Assembly (NCBI GenBank): GCA_044221335.1
Contig: JBGAPI010000029.1
Span: 1-64,000, forward strand
Length of the DNA stretch: 64,000 bases
Reading direction: 5' to 3'
From: JBGAPI01 sp044221335
GTDB taxonomy: Bacteria; Pseudomonadota; Gammaproteobacteria; Xanthomonadales; Ahniellaceae
The number at the start of each line of letters is the position of its first letter. The stretch's first letter is position 1. Of this stretch, positions 37,628 to 46,100 are shown piece after piece. The notes beneath the pieces were generated by a model, which was given only the letters and a program-made list of their open reading frames with translations, was not told the origin of the DNA and did not search any database. The translations under genes and the position numbers were made by a program.

Positions 37628-39043
37628 ATGGTCTTCAACTCGTTGTCGTTCGTCGTCTTCTTCGCGCTGGTGCTGCTGCTGCACCACCTGCCGCTGGCGT
37701 GGACGACGCGCAAGGTCAACCTGCTGGTCGCGAGCTACGTCTTCTATGCGGCCTGGAATCCGCCGTTCGTGATTCTCCTGTGGGTGTCGACGGTGGTCGA
37801 CTGGTATGCCGCGCAGGGGCTGGTCAAGGCCGAGCGTCCGGGCGCGCGCAAGGCATGGATGCTGCTGTCGGTGGTGGTCAACCTCGGCATGCTGGCCTGG
37901 TTCAAGTACGGCAACTTCCTGGTCGGCAATTTCGCCGCGGCGGCGCAGACGGTCGGCATCGACTGGCATCCGCCGGCTTACGACATCGTTCTGCCGGTCG
38001 GCATCTCGTTCTACACCTTCGCGACCCTGTCCTACACGCTGGACGTGTACCTCCGGCGGGCGCAACCGGCGACGAACTTTCTCGACTACGCGCTGTTCGT
38101 CACCTTTTTCCCTCACCTGGTGGCCGGTCCGATCATGCGGCCGACCGAACTGGTGCCGCAGTTCGCGGAACCGCGGCGCGCGACGCCCGACCAGCTGCGT
38201 TTCGGTCTCGCGCTGATGACGCTCGGCCTGTTCCAGAAGGTGGTGCTGGCCGACAGCTTCCTGTCGAAGCCCGCCGAGCTGGTGTTCGACGGTCGCGACG
38301 CGCCCGGCCTGGTCGACGCCTGGATCGGAACGCTGGCCTTCTCGGGACAGATCTTCTGCGACTTCGCCGGCTACTCGACCACCGCGATCGGTGCGGCGAT
38401 GTGCCTCGGCTTCGCGATGCCGGACAACTTCCGCTTTCCCTACGCCGCCGTCGGCTTTTCGGACTTCTGGCGGCGCTGGCACATCACGCTGTCGTCGTGG
38501 CTGCGCGATTACCTCTACATCCCGCTCGGCGGCAACCGCCATGGTCCGGCGCGCACCACCGCCGCGCTCATGGGCACGATGCTGCTCGGCGGCCTGTGGC
38601 ACGGGGCGAGCTGGACCTTCGTTGCCTGGGGCGGGCTGCATGGGCTCTATCTCGCGGTCGAGCGCGTGCTGCGCCGGCGCTTCGCCGACTACACGCCCGG
38701 TCCGGCCGCGATGATCGCCCTGGCCCTCCTCACCTATGCGCTGATCAATCTCACCTGGGTGTTCTTCCGTGCGAAGGACTTCGCCAAGGCCGGAGAGATG
38801 CTTGCCGGCATGGTCGGGCTGCACGGCGATGCGAGGCCGATCCTGCCGACGGTGCACCTCGTGATGGTGAGCGCGATCATCGCCGGTCTCCTGGTCGCGC
38901 ACTGGCGGATGCGGTCGATCACGCTGGAGACCGCGCTGGCGCGCACGCCGCCGGCGCTGATCGGCGTCGCCCTCGGCCTGATGGCGTTCCTCGTCGTGAT
39001 CGCGCAGGGCAACGGCGCGGCCTTCATCTACTTCCAGTTCTGA
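37628..39043 (+). CDS. MBOAT family O-acyltransferase (AlgI-like)
   Basis: Polytopic membrane-bound O-acyltransferase that moves acyl (usually acetyl) groups across the membrane for modification of an exported polysaccharide. 471 residues with about 11 hydrophobic segments. Signatures: 'VLPVGISFYTFATLSYTLDV', 'FFPHLVAGPIMRPTELVPQF', 'FSDFWRRWHITLSSWLRDYL', 'YIPLGGNR' and the catalytic histidine in 'LLGGLWHGASWTFVAWGGLH'. The next gene (12 bp downstream) encodes an SGNH-like partner, as in AlgI/AlgJ and PatA/PatB pairs. The polysaccharide cannot be told; no glycosyltransferase genes are nearby. Confidence 0.9.
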   Translation: MVFNSLSFVVFFALVLLLHHLPLAWTTRKVNLLVASYVFYAAWNPPFVILLWVSTVVDWYAAQGLVKAERPGARKAWMLLSVVVNLGMLAWFKYGNFLVGNFAAAAQTVGIDWHPPAYDIVLPVGISFYTFATLSYTLDVYLRRAQPATNFLDYALFVTFFPHLVAGPIMRPTELVPQFAEPRRATPDQLRFGLALMTLGLFQKVVLADSFLSKPAELVFDGRDAPGLVDAWIGTLAFSGQIFCDFAGYSTTAIGAAMCLGFAMPDNFRFPYAAVGFSDFWRRWHITLSSWLRDYLYIPLGGNRHGPARTTAALMGTMLLGGLWHGASWTFVAWGGLHGLYLAVERVLRRRFADYTPGPAAMIALALLTYALINLTWVFFRAKDFAKAGEMLAGMVGLHGDARPILPTVHLVMVSAIIAGLLVAHWRMRSITLETALARTPPALIGVALGLMAFLVVIAQGNGAAFIYFQF

Positions 39044-39055
39044 GGAGCCGATGCC

Positions 39056-40216
39056 ATGACCGAGCACACGCCCGGCTTCGTCCGCCTCACCGCCTCCGAC
39101 CGGCCCGGCGTCGCACAGCCGGTGCCGGAGCGCGACATCCCCGCGCGACCCTGGGGACGCATCCAGCTGATCTCGATCCTCGTGCTGCTGCCGCTGCTCG
39201 CCGGCTGGGAGCTGTACTGGCGCGACTACGGGGCGACGCCGTCGTCGCGCAACAGCAACGGCCAGTGGGCGACGCAGCGGCGCCGGGTCGACGAGGAGCC
39301 GGGCGACAAGCTGGTGATCATCGGGTCGTCGCGCGAGCTGTTCGACGTGCAACTGCCGGCGTGGCAGGAGGTGACCGGCGAACGCCCGATCCAGCTCGCG
39401 CTGCAGGGCACCTCGCCGATGGCGGCGCTGGAAGGGCTGGCGAAGGACGAGCAGTTCAGCGGGCGGCTGCTCGTCGGCGTCGCGCCGGACCTGTTCTTCA
39501 GCGGTGCCGCCGGCCGCGCCGACGTGTTCCGCTACTACCCGAAGGAGAGTCCGTCGCAGCGCTTCGGCAATTGGCTCTCGACCTGGTTCATCGAGCCCTA
39601 CGTCGCCTTCGATGACGGCGACTTCAGCCTGTCGACGGTGGTCCGGCGGCAACCCTGGCCGCTGCGTCCGGGCTACGCGGGGCACATCGCCGTGCGCAAG
39701 CTGTCGGTATCCGAGCCCGATCGCAACACGAAGATGTGGGCGAAGGTCGAGAACGATCCGGCCTACCGCGAGATCTGTCGCGGCGTCTGGGCGGACCGCT
39801 TCGGCGGCAAGCCGCCGCCGGGCATGGAGACGCCGGAGCGGGCGAAGAAGACCATCGCCGCACAGATCGACAAGGCCGCCGCCGCGGTGAAGACGCTCAG
39901 CGCGCGCGGGGTGAAGGTCGTGTTCGTGCGGATGCCGAGCGTCGACGACTACTACGCCTTCGAGCAGAAGGCCTTTCCGCGGGCCGAGACCTGGGATCTC
40001 CTGATCGCCCGCTCCGGGGTTCCGGGTCTGCACTTCGAGGACCACCCGGAGATGCAGGGCTACACGCTGCCGGAGTGGAGCCACATGGCCGCCGCCGAGG
40101 CCTACCGGTTCACCCGGGCCTTCGCGCCGCTGGTCGAACGGACCCTGGCGGGGATGTCCGTCGAACGGCCGTCGACCGCCGCGACGGCGGGCGCGAATGC
40201 CGCGAAGGCGCCGTGA
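39056..40216 (+). CDS. SGNH-like membrane-anchored acetyltransferase partner of the MBOAT
   Basis: 386 residues: about 33 cytoplasmic residues, one membrane segment (about 37-54), then a periplasmic domain. It has an SGNH-type block with the nucleophile motif 'VIIGSSRELFDVQLP' (about 82-96) and, near the end, 'TLPEWSHMAAAEAYRFT', where the catalytic His is expected. This is the AlgJ/AlgX layout, in which the protein takes acetyl groups from the MBOAT and places them on the polymer. Similarity is at motif level only; the D-x-x-H pair appears as E-W-S-H. Confidence 0.75.
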   Translation: MTEHTPGFVRLTASDRPGVAQPVPERDIPARPWGRIQLISILVLLPLLAGWELYWRDYGATPSSRNSNGQWATQRRRVDEEPGDKLVIIGSSRELFDVQLPAWQEVTGERPIQLALQGTSPMAALEGLAKDEQFSGRLLVGVAPDLFFSGAAGRADVFRYYPKESPSQRFGNWLSTWFIEPYVAFDDGDFSLSTVVRRQPWPLRPGYAGHIAVRKLSVSEPDRNTKMWAKVENDPAYREICRGVWADRFGGKPPPGMETPERAKKTIAAQIDKAAAAVKTLSARGVKVVFVRMPSVDDYYAFEQKAFPRAETWDLLIARSGVPGLHFEDHPEMQGYTLPEWSHMAAAEAYRFTRAFAPLVERTLAGMSVERPSTAATAGANAAKAP

Positions 40217-40276
40217 AAATCCTCACGAATGGCAACGCAATGGTCGCTAAGTAGCGGATATCTCGCCACCTTCGGG

Positions 40277-40282
40277 TATTCT
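40277..40282 (+). promoter_or_regulatory. Putative -10 box (TATTCT) of the kinase gene
   Basis: TATTCT 30 bp before the GTG start, in a 95-bp gap after the SGNH gene. Confidence 0.35.
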
Positions 40283-40311
40283 GTCGACGTTTCCCGGGGC
40301 GGCGGCGTTTC

Positions 40312-42945
40312 GTGATCGAGATTCCTGGCTACACCATCGTGCGCCAATTGGGTCGAGGCGGCATGGCGACGGTTTACCTCGCCATCCAGACGTCCGTCGA
40401 CCGCGAAGTGGCGTTGAAGGTGATGTCGCCGACCCTGCTGGTCGACCCGAATTTCGGGGAACGATTCCTGCGCGAGGCCCGGATCGCCGCCAAGCTGCAC
40501 CATCGCCACGTGGTCGGCATCCACGATGTCGGCTCCGTCGGCGAATACAACTACATGGCGATGGAGTACCTGTCCGGCGGCACGATCTTCGGCGCCGACG
40601 GCGCCGCGCGCGAGCCGGTGTTCAGCCTCCGGGTGGTCCGCGAGATCGCCGCGGCACTGGCCTATGCCCACAACAAGGGCTTCGTCCATCGCGACGTGAA
40701 GCCGGACAACATCCTGCTGCGCGAGGACGGCGCCGCCGCGCTGACCGACTTCGGCATCGCCCGCGCCACCGACTCCGCGACCCGGATGACCCGCACCGGC
40801 GCGGTGATCGGCACGCCGCACTACATGAGTCCGGAACAGGCGCGCGGCAAGCCGATCGATGGCCGCGCCGACCTCTACTCGCTCGGCATCGTGCTCTACG
40901 AGATCCTGACCGGTCGCGTGCCTTACCAGGCGGAGGACTCGCTGGCGGTCGGCATCATGCACATCACCGAGCCGCTGCCGCGCCTGCCCGACCACCTCGC
41001 GGACCTGCAGCCGCTGCTCGACCAGTTCCTCGCCAAGCAGCCGGAGCAGCGCTTCCAGAACGGCGCCGAGGCGGTCAACGCGATCCGCGCCATCGAACAG
41101 CGGATGCTGCGCGGCGAGCTGCCGCGGCTCGGCCAGATCTCGGCCTCGACCCGCGAGCGGATGCTCGCCGACATGGCCGAGGAGGCGTCGCGGCGGAAGA
41201 CGCCGACCGGTGCGCGCGCGTCGGTGCCGTCGCCGCCGCCGCCGAAGCCCAATGACATTCCGACCGCGAAGCTGCAGCAGCCGCAGATCCCGAAGGCGCA
41301 GCAGTCGCCGGCCGCGCCGCGCCGCGCCGCGGCCGCCGACCCGATGGCGATGCGCGACGAGCCGCAGCTGGGCGACGTCGCGGGGATCAGCGCCGAGCCC
41401 AATGCCTGGCGCCGCCGCAACTACGAGCGCGAGGACCGCGGCGGCGGCTCGCGGCTGCCGCTGATCGCCGGCATCACGCTGTTCGCCGTCGGCCTGATCG
41501 GCGGCGGCGCCTGGATGTTCCAGGACAAGCTGCGCGCGCTGATCCCGTCGTCGCAGACCGTGAAGCTGCTGTCCGATGCGGAGCGCGCGGTCGGCGAGCG
41601 CCGCCTCGAGGGGCCGAACTCGGCGAGCGAGATCTACAAGAAGGTGCTGGCGGCCGACCCGGACAACGAGGCGGCGCGCGCTGGCCTGACCCAGGTCGGC
41701 GTCGCGCTGGTCGCGGAGGCGCAGTCGGCGCTGAAGGAAGGCAACCTCGCCACGGCGAAGGCCAAGGCGGCCGCCGCCCGCGAGATCCTCCAGGGCGGCC
41801 CGATGCTGGACGTCATCGACGCCGCGCTGGCCCAGGCCGACTCGCGCTCGATCAAGGTCAATGAGCTGCTCGAGAAGGCACAGGCGGCACAGACCGCGGG
41901 CAACTTCGACGAGCCGGAAAAGGGTGCGATCGCGCTGTTCCGCCGCGTGCTCGACGTCGACCCGGACAACGCCATCGCGAAGAAGGGAGTGCGTGAGATC
42001 GCCGGCGTGCTGAACGAGCGCGCGGTGAACGCGATCGATGCCGGCGACAAGGCGCGCGCCGAGCAGCTGGTCACCGCGATCGCCGCGCTGATGCCGGACT
42101 ACGCGGCGCTGCCGGCGCTGCGCGCGCGGCTGTCGGACCGGGACAAGGAATCGGCGGCCAACCGCGACGCGCAGCTGATCCGCGCCGAGGCCCTGATGAA
42201 GGCCGGCGCTCTGGTGACGCCGGCCGGTGCCAGTGCGGCCGATGCCTACCGAGCCGTGCTCGCGGTCGATCCGAACAACGCCAAGGCGCGCGCCGGGTTG
42301 TCGAAGATCGGCGCGACGCTGGTGCTGCAGGCCAATGCCAGCCTCGAGAACGGCGACGCGGCGACCGCCTCGCGGCAGATCGCCGAGGCCGAGTCGCTGG
42401 GCGCGCCGGCGGCCGAGCTGGCGGCGGTGAAGAACCGGCTGCGCGAGATCAAGGACAAGCTGGCGGTCGCGGCGGCGACCCCGACGGTCACCCCGGACCA
42501 ACAGCAGCGCATCGACAAATACGTCAGCGACGCGGAGGCGGCGATCGCCGCCGGCAATCTGTTCGACCCGCCGGGCGGCAATGCGTTCGACATGTACCGC
42601 GCTGCGCTCGGCATCGACCGCAGCAACGCAAAGGCGAACCAGGGCCTTGCCGCGCTGCCCGATCGCGCCCGCGAGGCCTTCACCAAGGCGATTGCCGAAG
42701 GTCGCCCGAATTCCGCGCGCAGCTACCTCGACGGCCTCGACCAGATCGCCCCGACCGATCCGAACGGCGCCGCCCGCAAGGTCACGCTGGCGCGAGCCTA
42801 CGTGAAGCAGGCCGAGTCGCAGATGGGCGACCAGCAGTTCGAGGCGGCGATCAAGTCGCTGAACCGCGCCCGCGAGCTGTCGCCCAGCGAGCCCGAGATC
42901 GCCGCGGCCGAGGCGAAGCTGAAGACGCTCCGCGGCGGGTCGTAG
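40312..42945 (+). CDS. Membrane Ser/Thr protein kinase with four C-terminal repeats
   Basis: 877-residue Hanks-type kinase (PknB class). The kinase domain is about 1-270: 'LGRGGMATVYLA' (glycine loop), 'VALKVM' (K36), 'HRDVKPDNILL' (H126, D128) and 'DFGIARATD' (D146); all catalytic residues are present. A Pro/Ala linker and one membrane helix ('LIAGITLFAVGLIGGGAWMF', about 384-403) follow. The periplasmic part is built from four related units of about 115-120 residues. Their cores are 'YKKVLAADPDNEAARAGLTQ', 'FRRVLDVDPDNAIAKKGVRE', 'YRAVLAVDPNNAKARAGLSK' and 'YRAALGIDRSNAKANQGLAA', a TPR-like sensor. GTG start; TAG stop in GTAG of a palindrome pair. Confidence 0.9.
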   Translation: MIEIPGYTIVRQLGRGGMATVYLAIQTSVDREVALKVMSPTLLVDPNFGERFLREARIAAKLHHRHVVGIHDVGSVGEYNYMAMEYLSGGTIFGADGAAREPVFSLRVVREIAAALAYAHNKGFVHRDVKPDNILLREDGAAALTDFGIARATDSATRMTRTGAVIGTPHYMSPEQARGKPIDGRADLYSLGIVLYEILTGRVPYQAEDSLAVGIMHITEPLPRLPDHLADLQPLLDQFLAKQPEQRFQNGAEAVNAIRAIEQRMLRGELPRLGQISASTRERMLADMAEEASRRKTPTGARASVPSPPPPKPNDIPTAKLQQPQIPKAQQSPAAPRRAAAADPMAMRDEPQLGDVAGISAEPNAWRRRNYEREDRGGGSRLPLIAGITLFAVGLIGGGAWMFQDKLRALIPSSQTVKLLSDAERAVGERRLEGPNSASEIYKKVLAADPDNEAARAGLTQVGVALVAEAQSALKEGNLATAKAKAAAAREILQGGPMLDVIDAALAQADSRSIKVNELLEKAQAAQTAGNFDEPEKGAIALFRRVLDVDPDNAIAKKGVREIAGVLNERAVNAIDAGDKARAEQLVTAIAALMPDYAALPALRARLSDRDKESAANRDAQLIRAEALMKAGALVTPAGASAADAYRAVLAVDPNNAKARAGLSKIGATLVLQANASLENGDAATASRQIAEAESLGAPAAELAAVKNRLREIKDKLAVAAATPTVTPDQQQRIDKYVSDAEAAIAAGNLFDPPGGNAFDMYRAALGIDRSNAKANQGLAALPDRAREAFTKAIAEGRPNSARSYLDGLDQIAPTDPNGAARKVTLARAYVKQAESQMGDQQFEAAIKSLNRARELSPSEPEIAAAEAKLKTLRGGS

Positions 42946-43036
42946 GAAGCGCACTGCGCGCCATTGCGTCGAGATTTCGCGGGGCACGAAGCGGCATTTC
43001 CCGACGCCTCGCGACGGCGCGCAGTGCGCGCCCTAC
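42942..43036. repeat. GTAG...CTAC inverted palindrome pair after the kinase gene
   Basis: Starts GTAGGAAGCGCACTGCGCGC at the kinase stop codon and ends GGCGCGCAGTGCGCGCCCTAC, the inverted counterpart, about 50 bp further on. The right half matches the repeats at 54505-54582. Confidence 0.65.
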
Positions 43037-43111
43037 GCTGCTAACCCCACTCCGCGTTACTCTGCGTTACACCGCGCACACGCCGCCACTCCACCGCACG
43101 GAGCCGTCCCC

Positions 43112-46100
43112 ATGAAGTCGATGCTGCGCCTCGCCGCCGTCGCGATCCTCGTCCTGTTCACCGGCTCGGCTTCGGCCGACGTCGACACCGCGAAACTTCC
43201 CGCCGCACTGCGCGACTGGGTCGCCTGGGTCGAGCGCGGCAACGAGACCATCGCTTGCCCGCTGCTGGTCGGCGAGGGCAGTGGCGAGTCCGAGAACGAT
43301 GCCGTGGTCGGCACCCGCGCCTGCGCCTGGCCGGGCCCGATGGAGCTGAAGGTCGACAAGAGCGGTGCCAGCTTCTCGGTGCGCTGGAAGGTCTACGCGA
43401 AGTCCGCCCTGGTGCTGCCCGGCAACGCCGAGCACTGGCCGCAGGACGTGACCGTCGACGGCAAGCCGGTGCCGGTGGTGAAAGACACCTCCGGCCAGCC
43501 GGTGCTGTGGCTGGAGCCCGGCGATGCCGCCGTCGGCGGCCGCTTCACCTGGGAGACCCGCCCCGAGGCGCTGGTGGTGCCGCCCGCCAATGCCTGGATC
43601 CGCCTGACCGTCGACGGCGCCACGGTCGCGCCGATCGAGCGCACCGACGAGGGCGTATGGCTCGGCCGCAGCGAGGAGCAGGTGAAGGGCGAGGATTCGC
43701 TGGCGGTGTTGGTGTTCCGCAAGTACAGCGACGGCGTGCCGGGCATGCTCGAGACGCGGATGACGCTCGACGTCGCCGGTGACGGCCGCGAGGAGGCGCT
43801 CGGCGTGCCGCTGCCGTCCGGGTTCCAGCCGGTCGCCATGTCGGGCGACCTGCCGGCGCGGCTCGATCCCTCCGGCAAGCTGTCGGTGCAGGTCCGCCCC
43901 GGCCACTGGACGATCAACCTGCGCGCCAGGGCCACCACGGCGCTTGCGCAGCTCTCCCGCGGCGAGGCGAAGGAGCCCTGGCCGGACGAGGAGGTCTGGA
44001 GCTACGAAGCCGCGTCGAAGCTGCGCGTCACCCAGGCGGTCGGCGAGCATCCGCTCGATCCGAAGCAGGCCGGCGTACCGGCCGTGTGGCAGGCGCTGCC
44101 GGCCTTCGCCCTGGAGCCGACCGACAAGATCACGATCGAGGAACGCTCGCGCGGCCTGTCGCCGCAGGATCAGAACCGACTGTCGCTCGCCCGCGAGCTG
44201 TGGCTCGACTTCGACGGCTCCGGCTGGTCGACCCGCGATCGCGTCAACGGCCAGCTGCTGCGCGACTTTCGGCTCGACGTCGCGGCGCCGTTCGAACTGC
44301 TGCGCGCCAACGAGAACGGCGATCCGCTCCTGATCACCCACGGCAAGGACCCGGCCTTGACCGGCGTCGAGCTGCGCCAGCGCCAGCTCGACCTGTCCGC
44401 CTCGAACCGGATCAACTCCGGCTCGATGAAGCTGCCGATCAACGGCTGGAAGCAGAACTTCGACGCGGTGTCGGCCACCGTGCACCTGCCGCCGGGCTAC
44501 AGGCTCTACGCCGCGATCGGCGCCGACCAGGCGCCCGGTGCCTGGATCGACCGCTGGAATCTGCTCGACATGTTCCTGCTCGCGCTGATCACGGTGATGG
44601 CCGGCTGGCTGGCTGGCCGCGGCGCCGCGACGGTGACCCTCGGCTACCTGCTGATCGCCTACCACGAATACGACGCACCCCGGCTGATGCTGCTGTGGCT
44701 GCTCGGCCTCGCGCTGGTGCTGAAGCTGCTGCCGCTGCGCGGCACGTTCGGAGCGATCGCGAGGTACTTCAGCCTCGCGATCTTCGGCCTGTGCGCGCTG
44801 GGGACCCTGAGCTTCGTCGTCACCCAGGCGCGGCTCGCACTGTATCCGCAGCTGGAGTCCACCATTTCCAATTCCCACGGCGGCGGCGTCAACCTCAATC
44901 CGGACGGGCTCGGCCAGGTGCTCGTCTATCCGAACCAGGCCGCGAACGAGGAATACGCGCCGTCGGCGAACCAGCGGTCGATGGAGCCTCCGGCCGAGAT
45001 GCCGATGAACGCGCCGGTGACGATGGCCGCGCCGCCGGCACCCGCGGCGCCGCCAATGCCGCCGGCGAAGGCCGCGCCGCAGACTCGGGCGATGGAACAG
45101 CAGGGCTTGAGCGACATGACCGTCACCGGCTCGCGGATGAAGCGGGTCCAGAGCGAGACGGCCCAGCCGGTCTTCCAGGTCGGCAAGTCGAACGCCGAGG
45201 CCTCTCGCCGAAAGCTGCAGCGCTATGCCACCAGCAACGTGGTGCAGGCCGGTCGCGGCGAGCCGACCTGGGAGTGGTCGCGCTACTCGCTGTCCTGGTC
45301 GGGCCCGGTGCTGCCGGACCAGGACGTGCGGCTGGTGGTGTCGCCGCCGTGGCTGACGCGGCTGCTGCGCGTCGTCGGCATCGCTCTGCTCGCCGTGCTG
45401 TTCTTCCGGCTCGCGCAGGCCTACTGGAACAAGCCGGTGCTGCCCGCCGCGCCGAAGGCGGCGAAGCCGTCGGCGGGCGGCGATGGCGATGGCGATGGCG
45501 ATGATCGTCGCGGCGAGTTCAAGCTCAACGCCACCACCGCGGTGCTGCTCTCGATCGGTCTCGCCTTCGCCGCCAGCACGGCGGTGCACGCTGAGACCAC
45601 GCCGGCCGACGAACTGCTGCAGCAGCTGCGCCAGCGGGTGCTGGAGCTGCCGAAGTGCGCACCGAACTGTGGGCAGTTCGCGAGCGCGACGGTCAGCGCG
45701 CGCGGCGACGACGTCAAGGTGCTGCTGGAGGCGCACGTCGCGGCCGCCAACACCGCGTTGCCGATCCCGGGTGAGGAGAAGCTGCTCGCGCTGACCGCGA
45801 TCAACGTCGACGGCAAGTCCGAGGTGCCGATCTGGCGCCAGGACGAACACCACCGCTACATCGCGCTCGACCGCGGCGTGCATCGGATCGAGCTCACCTA
45901 CCGTGCGGCGGCGGCCGACAGCATCGGCCTCAACTTCCCGTCGGCGCCGGCGGCGATCCGCTTCGACGGTGCCGGCTGGGACGCCAGCGGCATCCGCGAG
46001 GGCCGGCTCGAGACCGACACCCTGCAGCTGTCGCACCGCCGCGAGGCCGGCAAGGGCAACGAGCCCTCCAGCGTCGCGCAGCAGTTCCCGGCCTTCGTGC

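Noticed and set aside
40102..42987. Long minus-strand frame opposite the kinase gene
   Set aside because: Shadow of the kinase in the opposite frame; the plus strand has complete kinase motifs.
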